Below are positions 9,535 to 17,570 of a DNA stretch of 64,000 nt, piece by piece. The DNA is from Desulfosporosinus lacus DSM 15449 (GTDB lineage Bacteria > Bacillota > Desulfitobacteriia > Desulfitobacteriales > Desulfitobacteriaceae), in assembly GCF_900129935.1 (NCBI RefSeq), contig NZ_FQXJ01000005.1, positions 62,001-126,000 on the forward strand, given 5' to 3'. Within the stretch, counting starts at the first letter, position 1. The number at the start of each line of letters is the position of its first letter. The notes beneath the pieces are model-generated. The model was given only the letters and a program-made list of their open reading frames with translations, did not search any database and had not been told where the DNA came from. Position numbers and translations under genes: made by a program.

Positions 9535-9576
9535 AGGCCTTCCTTTCACCTGTTGGGGGGATAGAAAGGAAGGCCT
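9535..9576. repeat. 13-bp inverted repeat, unexplained
   Basis: AGGCCTTCCTTTC (9535-9547) pairs perfectly with 9564-9576 across a 16-nt loop that contains six consecutive G. Neither strand has a T tract after the stem, so it is not a standard terminator. It lies 17 bp beyond the tRNA-Lys terminator. Confidence 0.5.
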
Positions 9577-9592
9577 CAAACTGTCCAAATAG

Positions 9593-9626
9593 CAAAAAAT
9601 AAGCATCTCGAAAACTCGAAATGCTT
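9593..9626 (-). terminator. Terminator of tRNA-Lys
   Basis: An 11-bp stem (9601-9611 with 9616-9626, one G-U pair on the minus strand) with a 4-nt loop is followed by ATTTTTT. It starts 18 bp beyond the CCA end of the tRNA. Confidence 0.75.
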
Positions 9627-9643
9627 ACTAAACATAACATTTT

Positions 9644-9719
9644 TGGTGCGCCACCCAGGATTCGAACCAGGGACCTGCCGATTAAGAGTCGGATGCTCTA
9701 CCAGCTGAGCTAGTGGCGC
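9644..9719 (-). tRNA. tRNA-Lys (anticodon CTT)
   Basis: A 76-nt cloverleaf read on the minus strand. The acceptor stem GCGCCAC/GTGGCGC is perfect and the D arm is standard. The anticodon loop is CTCTTAA, giving anticodon CUU, the T loop is TTCGAAT, and a CCA end is encoded. The T stem CCTGG/CCTGG has an unusual U-U mismatch at pair 51-63. It is a single tRNA gene with its own terminator. Confidence 0.95.
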
Positions 9720-9848
9720 ACAAGCAACAATTAAGAGTATACTTTTAAAATGTTTAATTGTCAATAACTTTATGATTATGATTTATTAATACATTCTGAT
9801 TATGTTTTATTACTATCATGCAATCTGCTAATTTCTAGTTTATTGATT

Positions 9849-11243
9849 CTATATGTCGGCTGCTAAGTTAAGAATAGCTTGAGCATATACTTTGGTTGTT
9901 AAAAGGAGATTGTTGATAGGAATGTATTCGTCTGGACAATGAATCACTTCCGGTTCACCTGGAAAAGTGGGGCCAAAGGCAACTCCTTGGGGCAGAGCTT
10001 TAGCATAAGTTCCTCCGCCAATGGCAAAAGCAAAGGGCTCGAGGCCGGTTACATCAGAATAGGCTTTCAACAAAGACTGAACTAAATGGCTCTCTTTTGG
10101 GACGTGATGTGCCTCTTGATGATTTAATATCTTGATTTTAAATTGCTCATTTAAAGCAATCTTTTCAATTTGCAGAAAAACATCGTCACGTTGGTACGTA
10201 ACAGGATATCGGATATCAATTACTAAGCGAGTATTATCTGAAGTCAATTCTAAAATACCAAGGTTGAGGGAAAGTTTACCCGAAGGTTCATCACTTAAGG
10301 CCACTCCAAAACCTTCTCCATAAAAGCCTGTGCCAGGATTGGTTAAAATGAAATCTAAAATTTGTTGTTCCTCGGAGCTCAGTGGTAACGTTCTCAGGAA
10401 TCTTAAGGCGTAGAGAACTGCATTTTTACCATTTTGGGGGAGGCTTCCATGGGCACCTACTCCTTTAAACATAAGCCTGATCTCTTGTTCCGATTTCTGG
10501 CTCACCAGAGTACCGCTAACCCCTTCCGGGAAAGAGAAGTTGTTTAATTGCTCAGCCAGATCATCGTAAGAGATCCCCTTTAAAGAAACATCACAGCGAT
10601 CGGGAACAACGTTAGCTCGTTCTCCGCCGCGGACGCTTACTAGATGCGGAAAAGAGGTTGCGTGTGATTTAGCTAATTCCAGATGGAGAATTCCTTTCTC
10701 AGCATGAATTACAGGGAATTCAGCATCCGGTGCAAATCCAATTTGAGGAGTTTCTTCTTTTTTTAGATAATAATCCATATCTTCCCAACCAGATTCCTCA
10801 TCAGTGCCTAAAATTAGCCGAACTCTCATCTTTAAAGGTATGTTGGCGTCTTTAATGGCTTTCATGGCGAAGAGCGCTGCTAAAGTTGGCCCTTTATCAT
10901 CTAAAGCTCCTCTGCCCAGAATCTTGCCCTCAACAATAGTTGCACAATATGGAGGCACAGACCATCCATCCCCTTCTGGAACAACATCAATGTGTCCCAG
11001 AATACCTAATAGTTCACCCGTGCCCATTTCAATATGTCCTGCATAACCATCAACATTTTTGACCGTAAAACCAAACCTTTTTCCAAGTGCCAAAGTCCAT
11101 TCTAAAGCATCTTTAATCCCTGGACCGAAAGGTGCACCCTCTGAAGCATGTTCAATATCTTTGACACTCTTAATTTGGATACAGGCCTGTACTGCGGATA
11201 TTATGTCCTCTTTCATTAAGTCAATCTGTTGGTCAAGACGCAT
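9849..11243 (-). CDS. pepV: M20 family dipeptidase, PepV/Sapep type
   Basis: A 464-aa cytoplasmic zinc dipeptidase that cleaves dipeptides from peptide uptake and turnover. Metal ligands are visible in order: LGHIDVVPEGDGW (His), GRGALDDKGP (bridging Asp), GTDEESGWEDMDYYL (catalytic Glu pair), FAPDAEFP and a final CPDEYIPI (His just before). Length and the lid-domain region between the metal sites match PepV, which is longer than ordinary M20 peptidases. An AAGGA site precedes the ATG. It is a single gene, transcribed away from tRNA-Lys, with no linked transporter. Confidence 0.93.
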   Translation of the reverse strand: MRLDQQIDLMKEDIISAVQACIQIKSVKDIEHASEGAPFGPGIKDALEWTLALGKRFGFTVKNVDGYAGHIEMGTGELLGILGHIDVVPEGDGWSVPPYCATIVEGKILGRGALDDKGPTLAALFAMKAIKDANIPLKMRVRLILGTDEESGWEDMDYYLKKEETPQIGFAPDAEFPVIHAEKGILHLELAKSHATSFPHLVSVRGGERANVVPDRCDVSLKGISYDDLAEQLNNFSFPEGVSGTLVSQKSEQEIRLMFKGVGAHGSLPQNGKNAVLYALRFLRTLPLSSEEQQILDFILTNPGTGFYGEGFGVALSDEPSGKLSLNLGILELTSDNTRLVIDIRYPVTYQRDDVFLQIEKIALNEQFKIKILNHQEAHHVPKESHLVQSLLKAYSDVTGLEPFAFAIGGGTYAKALPQGVAFGPTFPGEPEVIHCPDEYIPINNLLLTTKVYAQAILNLAADI

Positions 11244-11350
11244 ATTCTAATCATTCCTTCATTAATTTTATGTTCGCTGAGTCATCCTAGCATACCCGGA
11301 TTAAGAAATGAAGTTGCATGAAATCTCAGCAAATCATCTCAAATTCTGAA

Positions 11351-13366
11351 TTAAGGTGTTAATGGAGAAAACTTAACTTCTACGGTTGTACCTCTGGTTA
11401 CAATTTTTCCCGCTTGGGGTGATTGTTGATTCACCAATCCGCTGCCTGTGAAGTCAAAGTGTAATTCTGACTTTGCCAGCGTTTCTCCCGCCTGTCGCAT
11501 AGTCATTCCTGTTAAGTCTGGAATAACTATTTCCCCTCCAACGGGTGTGCGCTCAGGGATAACCGGTTGAGGCAATGGTCTGATGGCAGTGTCACTAGGG
11601 GAAATGACAACTGTGCTCTGCGTATCGTTGGATACAGGAAGTCCATAATATTGCAATGCACCTTCTATTATCGCTTTAGCCCTCGGTCCCGCTAATGTCC
11701 CACCCTGATGTCCATCTTCGGTTTTGGGCGTATCGATTATTACAAGTACTGCAATTTTAGGATCTTCTGCCGGTGCGTAAGCTGCAAATGAGGCGATGAA
11801 GTCTGTTGTCGAATATCCCCCTGTTTTGGGGTCTACTTTTTGAGCAGTCCCCGTTTTTCCCGCAACCCTTATACCAGGAATACTAGCTGTATTTCCTGTT
11901 CCATTAGAAACCACTTGTTCAAGAATATTTGTCATTTGGTTTGCCGTGGATTGTGAAACAACCTGCCGTACAGAAGTGGGTTGTTTCTGTTCAACGATTT
12001 GACCATCAAAGGTCGAAATCTTATCCACTATATAGGGTCGATAGAGTGTTCCTCCATTGGCGATTGCGGAAATTGCCGTTAATAATTGGATTGGAGTAAC
12101 AGAATTGGCTTGGCCAAACGACATAGTTGCAATATCAAGTTCTCGAATTTTTTCATCAGGAAGGAGTAATCCACTTTCCTCCCCAGAAATGTCGATTCCA
12201 GTTTTAGACCCAAAACCAAAAGCCTTCAAATATGTGTCAAAGATCGCTTTACCCATCTTCAATCCAACCTGTGCTAGTACGACGTTAGAAGACAATTTCA
12301 TTCCTTCGGTAAAAGTAGGAAAGCCATGAGGCTTTTGATCAGAATCCCAGTTTGTAATATAAAGAGGTGATATCCGTAAGAAGCCAGGATCTTCAAACGT
12401 ATCGTCCGGTTGAATTATTCCTTCTTCAAGTGCCGCTGCACCAGTGATAATTTTGAAGGTCGAACCTGGTTCATAGGACATACTGATAGCTAAATTTCGC
12501 CGAACTTCGGGTGTAGCATTATTATAGTCTGTAGGATCAAACGAGGGACGGGATCCCATGCCCAAAACACGTCCTGTCATCGGATCCATAGCCAGAATCG
12601 TGACACTATTAGCGTTGGTAGCTTTCATTGCCTGATCTAATTGTTGCTCAATATAATATTGAATTGTGGCATCTAAGGTTAAGGTTATCGAGTTTCCAGG
12701 CCTTGAGGGGTCTCCTTGGTTGAGAGCATCCAATATAGAACGTGCTTTTGTGTCTTGCTCTTCGGATTGGAACCCTGGCTTACCAAATAACTCCTTATCA
12801 TAATAGTATTCAACGCCTTCTACACCATGACCGTCTTGCTTCACGATTCCCAGTGCAGAGGCCGCAAACATTCCCATTGGATATACCCGTTTCTCTTCTT
12901 CACTGTAGCCTACTCCTGGAATTTTCAAAGCCTTAATTTCATCTGCTTTTTGTATATCCACTTGATGGGCCAGGCTTATCCAAGCCAGATCTTTATTGAG
13001 CTTATCCAGTATAGCTTGCGGATCAATTTCTAAGATACTTCCCAGTTCTGTTGCTACATCCTCTTTGCTTCGTTCAAATTTCTTGTTCTCAATCTGTTTA
13101 CTCAACATTCTGGGGTCAGCATAGACTTCTTTGACAGGGATACTTTGAGCTAAGACGTTGCCTTGGGCATCAAAGATTGCGCCTCGATCAGGTCTAAGGC
13201 TTTGATCAATCGTTCGCCTTTCAATACCTTTTGCCTTGAGGTTTGAAGCCTGAACAACTTGAAGAACGACTAGTCTTCCACACACAAGAAGAATTATCAC
13301 AAGCAATATTAATTGTATCCAACGATCGCGTGAAAAATAGTTGGTTTTTATTCTGTCTTTTTTCAA
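11351..13366 (-). CDS. spoVD: Penicillin-binding protein, SpoVD/PBP2 transpeptidase with PASTA domain
   Basis: A 671-aa class B penicillin-binding protein that crosslinks peptidoglycan outside the membrane. It has one N-terminal membrane helix (about 17-38), a dimerisation domain (about 50-210) and a transpeptidase domain with all three motifs: STFK (Ser302, Lys305), SSN (359-361) and KTG (504-506). The C-terminus has one PASTA domain (about 612-668). A single PASTA domain and overall length fit SpoVD, needed for spore cortex synthesis, better than the vegetative division PBP. In many Bacillota it lies in the dcw cluster; here it stands alone. Confidence 0.85.
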   Translation of the reverse strand: MKKDRIKTNYFSRDRWIQLILLVIILLVCGRLVVLQVVQASNLKAKGIERRTIDQSLRPDRGAIFDAQGNVLAQSIPVKEVYADPRMLSKQIENKKFERSKEDVATELGSILEIDPQAILDKLNKDLAWISLAHQVDIQKADEIKALKIPGVGYSEEEKRVYPMGMFAASALGIVKQDGHGVEGVEYYYDKELFGKPGFQSEEQDTKARSILDALNQGDPSRPGNSITLTLDATIQYYIEQQLDQAMKATNANSVTILAMDPMTGRVLGMGSRPSFDPTDYNNATPEVRRNLAISMSYEPGSTFKIITGAAALEEGIIQPDDTFEDPGFLRISPLYITNWDSDQKPHGFPTFTEGMKLSSNVVLAQVGLKMGKAIFDTYLKAFGFGSKTGIDISGEESGLLLPDEKIRELDIATMSFGQANSVTPIQLLTAISAIANGGTLYRPYIVDKISTFDGQIVEQKQPTSVRQVVSQSTANQMTNILEQVVSNGTGNTASIPGIRVAGKTGTAQKVDPKTGGYSTTDFIASFAAYAPAEDPKIAVLVIIDTPKTEDGHQGGTLAGPRAKAIIEGALQYYGLPVSNDTQSTVVISPSDTAIRPLPQPVIPERTPVGGEIVIPDLTGMTMRQAGETLAKSELHFDFTGSGLVNQQSPQAGKIVTRGTTVEVKFSPLTP

Positions 13367-13388
13367 AGTGTCCCTCCTCTCTTCTTAC

Positions 13389-13397
13389 ATTATAACA
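13389..13397 (-). promoter_or_regulatory. Extended -10 element upstream of spoVD
   Basis: On the minus strand TGTTATAAT ends 22 bp before the start codon. No -35 hexamer is visible at 17 bp. A sporulation-sigma promoter would be expected for spoVD, so this housekeeping-type element may serve basal transcription. Confidence 0.3.
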
Positions 13398-13637
13398 TTT
13401 AAGTGAGTACTTCCTAGTTCATAATAGCAATTTTAAGTTTTTATATCTTTTCTATGAGAAGAAAGTTAATTAGAAAGGTTATCTTCAAATTCTGGATATG
13501 TAAGAAGGGATGAAGGTACTTAGGTAAGCTTAGGGCTGAAAAAGAACTTACGCTTTCCTAACTAACGATGACTCTTTGAAAAGCCACCTTGCTAAGAAAC
13601 CGCAAGCTCTTGATTCTATTTTGTCCCTTGAAGGCTC

Positions 13638-13667
13638 AAAAATACACTACAGAATAGAGGTATTTTT
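13638..13667 (-). terminator. Weak terminator-like hairpin after the rhomboid gene
   Basis: The stem AAAAATAC/GTATTTTT (13638-13645 with 13660-13667) with a 14-nt loop lies 30 bp past the rhomboid stop codon, at the end of the lar operon. Its stability is low because it is almost all A/T pairs. Confidence 0.3.
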
Positions 13668-13696
13668 ATGAAAATATGGAACAACTTAGACCTTTT

Positions 13697-14644
13697 TTAA
13701 GTATTTAATCTTGATTGATTGGACAAGAGAACAGTGGTTATTATACCCATAAGCAGACCTCCAAGATGAGCGAAATTATCAATTCCCGGCTGAGTAAGTC
13801 CAAACCCAAAATTGATAAGTATGACAATAACCAGATTCATACCGAAGCCGGATTTCCAAAGCAATGGCCGTTTTAAGCTATAGTACAAGAGTGATCCTAA
13901 AAGTCCAAAAATAGCACCTGAAGCTCCCGCGGATAAGGCTGAGGAAAAGAAAAAACTGGCGATTGATCCCCCAAGCCCACTCATAATATAGATCACAAAA
14001 AAACGTCCATGTCCAAACCTTTCCTCACTAAATGGACCTAACGACCATAATGCATAAAGGTTAAAGACGAGGTGTAAATAACCTATATGAATAAAAGTGC
14101 TTGTAAGTAAACGCCATATTTCACCTGCTCGAATCAGGGTGTTTACCTTCGCTCCAAAAGCAATAAGGACTCGCTGTTCTGTCGATCCTCCTGCTAAGGT
14201 CATTAATATAAAGACGATAAGGTTTATCCCTAAAAAAATGTACGTTAAAAATGGAATGAACTTTTTTTCTGCCCTCTTGTTTATCCCCACGTCATTTCCG
14301 TTGGCTAGTTGTTTTAACCATTTAGGTATCACTGGATCATTTGTTGGAGGAAAGGGGAACAGGTTACCTTGTTGAGTATCCCAGTACCAAAGCTGTATCC
14401 CAGGAAAATGGTTATTCTTCAAATCAGAAGAATCAATTCCATTAGGGCAAAAAACAATTACATCCCATTGCGAAAGATTGCCGTAGCTTTGTATCAAGGG
14501 TCTAAAGTCTTGGGGAAGATTGCTTATATTCCCAAATAAAAGCCCGCGTTCCATTGACTCGTGCGTCGCAGACATCCAGTTACCTTCTAAAGTAACGAGC
14601 TTCCATCCAGATTGTTGAAGGGTATTAAATATTTGTTCAAACAT
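13697..14644 (-). CDS. Rhomboid family intramembrane serine protease
   Basis: A 315-aa membrane protease that cuts transmembrane substrates inside the lipid bilayer. About 125 soluble residues precede six or so membrane helices. The catalytic dyad is visible: Ser242 in GASG and His292 in FAHLGG. An RNxxxx-like loop before the core (HLVFNLYALWSLG) also fits. The long N-terminal extension resembles that of Bacillus YqgP/GluP-type rhomboids, though it is shorter and I see no TPR repeats. The start codon follows the larC stop by 13 bp, so it appears to be co-transcribed with larEBC; no functional link is known. Confidence 0.9.
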   Translation of the reverse strand: MFEQIFNTLQQSGWKLVTLEGNWMSATHESMERGLLFGNISNLPQDFRPLIQSYGNLSQWDVIVFCPNGIDSSDLKNNHFPGIQLWYWDTQQGNLFPFPPTNDPVIPKWLKQLANGNDVGINKRAEKKFIPFLTYIFLGINLIVFILMTLAGGSTEQRVLIAFGAKVNTLIRAGEIWRLLTSTFIHIGYLHLVFNLYALWSLGPFSEERFGHGRFFVIYIMSGLGGSIASFFFSSALSAGASGAIFGLLGSLLYYSLKRPLLWKSGFGMNLVIVILINFGFGLTQPGIDNFAHLGGLLMGIITTVLLSNQSRLNT

Positions 14645-14657
14645 ATCTTACCTCTAT

Positions 14658-15479
14658 TCAAATATCTCCTAATACTGCTCGCAACAAACTCGGTATGCCG
14701 TAATCGTTTTTTCCAGATCCATATCCGACATTGAGCAAAGCCATCTCCGGAAAAGTTGATTGCTCAGCTAAAGCACGAATAAGAGCAGCTCCCGTCGGGG
14801 TGATAAGTTCGCCGGTGATTCCTGAATCACGGAATTTAAATCCCTTCAACAGCATTAGTGATGCAGGTGCAGGTAAAGGTAAAGTTCCATGGGCACATTT
14901 CACAAAACCATGTGACCAAGGCAGCGTCGAAACCTTGATGGAATCAATATCAAGCTGATCTAATGCGATACACGTTCCAACAATATCAACTAGGGAATCA
15001 ACTGCGCCAACTTCATGAAAATGAACCTCATCAATCGTTGTTCCATGAATATTAGCCTCTGCCTCGGCTAAAACATTAAAGACCTTAAGGGCATTTTTTC
15101 TGGCCCGTTCTGATAAATCCCCACTAATAATCATCTTTTGAATATCCGGGAGACGGCGGTTATGGTTATGATCGTGGCCATGTTTAAGTTCGTGATCGTG
15201 TTCATGTCCATGTTCATGTTCATGCTCATGCTCATGTTTATGGTGATCGTGATCTTCGTGATTGTCATACTCTGAGTTTTGTCCAGGAATTACGACATTG
15301 ATGTCTGTAGCTTTAATCCCATGGACTTGTCGTTCCCGTACATCAAGCACAAATTCGGTCAATCCCATCGAGTGAAGCTGATTTACAATAATTTCAGGAT
15401 CTGCTCCTAAGGCAATCAAGGACCCCAGAGCCATATCGCCGCTTATGCCAGCAAATGTATCCCAGTATAAAATTTTCAA
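14658..15479 (-). CDS. larC: LarC-like nickel insertion protein, N-terminal domain only
   Basis: About 273 aa, reading from the TTG at 15479, 8 nt after AGGAG; a TTG two codons earlier would sit too close. LarC delivers nickel to the nickel-pincer cofactor made by LarB and LarE. The N-terminal sequence ILYWDTFAGISGDMALG is typical, a His/Asp/Glu-rich stretch (about residues 75-110) probably binds nickel, and VHFHEVGAVDSLVDIVG is conserved. Full LarC is about 400 aa. Here the reading frame stops after SLLRAVLGDI, and the CTP-binding C-terminal domain is absent, with the next gene 13 bp away. Confidence 0.85.
   Translation of the reverse strand: MKILYWDTFAGISGDMALGSLIALGADPEIIVNQLHSMGLTEFVLDVRERQVHGIKATDINVVIPGQNSEYDNHEDHDHHKHEHEHEHEHGHEHDHELKHGHDHNHNRRLPDIQKMIISGDLSERARKNALKVFNVLAEAEANIHGTTIDEVHFHEVGAVDSLVDIVGTCIALDQLDIDSIKVSTLPWSHGFVKCAHGTLPLPAPASLMLLKGFKFRDSGITGELITPTGAALIRALAEQSTFPEMALLNVGYGSGKNDYGIPSLLRAVLGDI
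15180..15250 (-). repeat. Hexanucleotide-type repeat coding a His/Glu-rich tract
   Basis: Within larC, repeats of the form CATGAN/CATGNN encode alternating His-Glu and His-Asp pairs. The stretch is a metal-binding low-complexity segment and could vary in length by slippage without breaking frame. Confidence 0.6.
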
Positions 15480-15494
15480 AGTCAATGCTCCTTC

Positions 15495-16256
15495 CTACTG
15501 ATGTCTCGTTATGCGGCGCACTATTGCAGAGGCTAAAGAGGCTGCCCCAAAACCGTTGTCAATATTCACGACCCCAATTCCTGAGGCACAGCTGTTTAAC
15601 ATACTGAGTAAGGCTGCTAGGCCTTGAAAATGAGCACCATACCCTACGCTGGTCGGCACTGCGATAACCGGTTGATCTACCAGCCCGCCAACAACGCTTG
15701 CTAATGCCCCCTCCATTCCAGCAACAACAATTATCACTTCAGCTCGATCCATAAGTTCTCTCTGTCCCAGAAGTCGATGTATCCCAGCCACCCCGACGTC
15801 AAAAAGTGTATCAACGTCATGGCCCATATAACGAGCAGTCAGCCAAGCTTCTTGGGCTACCGCCAGATCCGCAGTTCCGGCAGTCATGATTAGGATTTTG
15901 CCAGGAATTGTGGGTTCTGACAAGGGACGCAAGAGGAGACAACGAGCTAGTCGATCATAGATAGCGTCTGGAAAATGAGCTAAGATCAGTTCTGCAGTTT
16001 GGGGGTCAAGTCTGGTACCCAAAACATTTTGGTCTTTTTCGCCTAAGTGTTTAAGTATCGAAATTATATGATCGGGTTGTTTCCCTTGACAAAAAATCAC
16101 TTCTGCTTGTCCAGTTCTGAGGGCACGATGATGATCTAAGCGTGCAAAGTCTAAGTTTTCATAGGGAAGATCTTTTAATTGGTGAAACGCTTTATCTGGG
16201 GAACAAGAACCTTGATGAACAGATTCAAGAAGGGCTCTTATAGTCTCTTCATTCAT
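15495..16256 (-). CDS. larB: Nickel-pincer cofactor biosynthesis protein LarB
   Basis: A 253-aa enzyme of the PurE-like fold. LarB carboxylates and hydrolyses nicotinic acid adenine dinucleotide to make the dicarboxylated pyridine precursor of the nickel-pincer cofactor. The second half carries the AIR-carboxylase-like core: ILIMTAGTADLAVAQEAW, TLFDVGVAGIHRLL, EVIIVVAGMEGALASVVGG and AVPTSVGYGAHFQG. An AACAGGAGG site lies 8 nt before the ATG. The gene sits 14 bp after larE and 15 bp before larC in the usual gene set. No LarA-type racemase is in the window, so the client enzyme must be elsewhere. Confidence 0.93.
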   Translation of the reverse strand: MNEETIRALLESVHQGSCSPDKAFHQLKDLPYENLDFARLDHHRALRTGQAEVIFCQGKQPDHIISILKHLGEKDQNVLGTRLDPQTAELILAHFPDAIYDRLARCLLLRPLSEPTIPGKILIMTAGTADLAVAQEAWLTARYMGHDVDTLFDVGVAGIHRLLGQRELMDRAEVIIVVAGMEGALASVVGGLVDQPVIAVPTSVGYGAHFQGLAALLSMLNSCASGIGVVNIDNGFGAASLASAIVRRITRHQ

Positions 16257-16270
16257 TAATAAGCCTCCTG

Positions 16271-17083
16271 TTAAATGGGATTGAGACTTCCCGAACGGAG
16301 TCCCATTAAGTCTAAGGTAACAAATCGAAAACCCAATTCTAACAAAGGGGCTGTGATTTCAGCATGTTCCTGGATACATCTCGAAAAACTGTTAATCGGA
16401 ATCTCAATGCGGGCAATTTCTCCGTGAGCACGCACCCGACATTCTAAGTATCCCTTTTGCTGAAGTATGGCTTCAGCTCGTGCAATACGCTTCAGTAATT
16501 CGGCATCAATTGCATCTCCATAAGGGACCCTGGAGGCTAAACAAGCCATCGAGGGTTTGTTCCAAGTTGGTAAATTACGAAGTTTTGATAAAATTCGTAT
16601 TTCAGCTTTAGTAAGACCTGTTTCCAGAAGCGGACTAATAATACCTAACTCTTCAAGAGCTACCCGCCCCGGACGATAATCTTGGGCATCTGATGCATTT
16701 GTTCCGTCAATAACTGCAGCATTATCCTTGCTTTTGCTCAATTCAAGAAATGTCTCGAAGAGTTTCTTCTTACAAAAATAACAACGATTTGGCGGATTAT
16801 TTCGGAACTCCTGAAGGCCCAAAACATCAAAGTCAATCACTTGTACCGGAAAATTATATTTTGTGACTAAAGCGAGGGCCTCCTGTTCTTCTTGAGTCGA
16901 AATCATCAGCCCGCGCGCAAAAACCGCTTGGCAATTTTGACCTAAGGATTCTTGAGCGACAGCTAAAAGATAGGTTGAATCTACTCCGCCAGAAAAGGCA
17001 ACCAGGACCTTATTTAAGGATTTTAATCGTTTAATAAGTTGAACTTCTTTCTCGCAGGCCACTTCTTGCAGATTGATATCCAT
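16271..17083 (-). CDS. larE: ATP-dependent sulfur transferase LarE
   Basis: A 270-aa PP-loop protein that adenylates the LarB product and adds sulfur to it. The PP-loop SGGVDST is at residues 31-37. Two cysteines in CYFC (101-104) and one in MACLASR (181) are present. LarE enzymes of one class give up a single cysteine sulfur and those of another use three cysteines to hold an iron-sulfur cluster. This arrangement suggests the cluster-using class, as inference. It is the first gene of larE-larB-larC-rhomboid, with a good sigma-A promoter 28 bp upstream. Confidence 0.92.
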   Translation of the reverse strand: MDINLQEVACEKEVQLIKRLKSLNKVLVAFSGGVDSTYLLAVAQESLGQNCQAVFARGLMISTQEEQEALALVTKYNFPVQVIDFDVLGLQEFRNNPPNRCYFCKKKLFETFLELSKSKDNAAVIDGTNASDAQDYRPGRVALEELGIISPLLETGLTKAEIRILSKLRNLPTWNKPSMACLASRVPYGDAIDAELLKRIARAEAILQQKGYLECRVRAHGEIARIEIPINSFSRCIQEHAEITAPLLELGFRFVTLDLMGLRSGSLNPI

Positions 17084-17110
17084 TGAGGATTGATCCCTTC
17101 CTTCGTCTAT

Positions 17111-17139
17111 ATTCTACCCATTGTAGAAATGCCTGTCAA
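17111..17139 (-). promoter_or_regulatory. Sigma-A promoter of the lar operon
   Basis: TTGACA (17134-17139) and TAGAAT (17111-17116), with exactly 17 bp between, on the minus strand. An inverted repeat TTCTAC-N5-GTAGAA (17112-17128) covers the -10 and part of the spacer and could be an operator. Confidence 0.75.
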
Positions 17140-17211
17140 AGATCTTTATACAAATAAAAGAGCAAAGATGGGTGTCAGCCCTCCCTGCTCAGTATTAAAG
17201 TTTACTATTTA

Positions 17212-17257
17212 GTAAGAGTACTTATCTTTCGTTCTTACAATAAGATAAGTACCTTAC
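17212..17257 (-). terminator. Hairpin at the end of the etf/fix operon
   Basis: GTACTTATCTT (17218-17228) pairs perfectly with 17242-17252, and GTAAG/CTTAC extends the stem across a 1-nt bulge. It lies 30 bp past the fixX stop codon. No clear T tract follows, so it may mark or stabilise the 3' end rather than terminate intrinsically. Confidence 0.45.
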
Positions 17258-17288
17258 GCGAAAACTTAACTCTTACGGCTATTCCAGA

Positions 17289-17570
17289 TTACCCATTTTT
17301 CCAGGAAACTCCGAATCCACCTCTAGGGTACTTCCAGTCAATATTCCCAAAGGGACACCCGATAAGGCAGGTGCCACACTCAAGGCATCCTTCATAACCA
17401 ACTGCAATACGTTTTTCTTCTTCGTCCCAATCATAAACATGAGCCGGGCAAAAACGAGTACAAGGTTTATCTTGACACTGCTGCAAGCATACATTGGGGT
17501 TAGCTATCTTAATGTGGCTTAATTTATCAGTGTTAAAACGAACCAAATATAGTTTATCATCTAATTTCAT
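17289..17570 (-). CDS. fixX: FixX-like ferredoxin
   Basis: A 93-aa ferredoxin-like partner of the FixC-type flavoprotein. Start chosen at the ATG at 17570: GGAGGGCG lies 5 nt upstream and the ATG overlaps the fixC stop as ATGA, which implies translational coupling. Four cysteines (28, 32, 37, 41) in C-x3-C-x4-C-x3-CP and four more (62, 65, 68, 72) in C-x2-C-x2-C-x3-CP could hold two 4Fe-4S clusters. It would carry electrons between FixC and a downstream acceptor or from ferredoxin in flavin-based bifurcation. Confidence 0.93.
   Translation of the reverse strand: MKLDDKLYLVRFNTDKLSHIKIANPNVCLQQCQDKPCTRFCPAHVYDWDEEEKRIAVGYEGCLECGTCLIGCPFGNIDWKYPRGGFGVSWKNG

Larger units (their letters stand above)
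9214..9643. other. Intergenic region before tRNA-Lys
   Basis: 430 bp on the 3' side of tRNA-Lys with no protein gene seen. It contains the tRNA terminator (9593-9626) and a separate 13-bp inverted repeat (9535-9576). Confidence 0.5.
13367..13696. other. Intergenic region upstream of spoVD
   Basis: 330 bp with no gene seen. It holds a candidate promoter and ribosome binding site for spoVD (13374-13397) and a weak A/T-rich hairpin (13638-13667) past the end of the rhomboid gene. Confidence 0.4.

Noticed and set aside
9576-9764. 62-aa reading frame across tRNA-Lys
   Set aside because: It is the translation of the tRNA and its terminator, not a gene.
15180-15250. CRISPR-like or VNTR array in larC
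   Set aside because: The repeats are short codon-level runs for His/Glu residues with no spacers.
17279-17494. 71-aa alternate-frame reading frame in fixX
   Set aside because: It overlaps a well supported ferredoxin gene in another frame and has no conserved motif.
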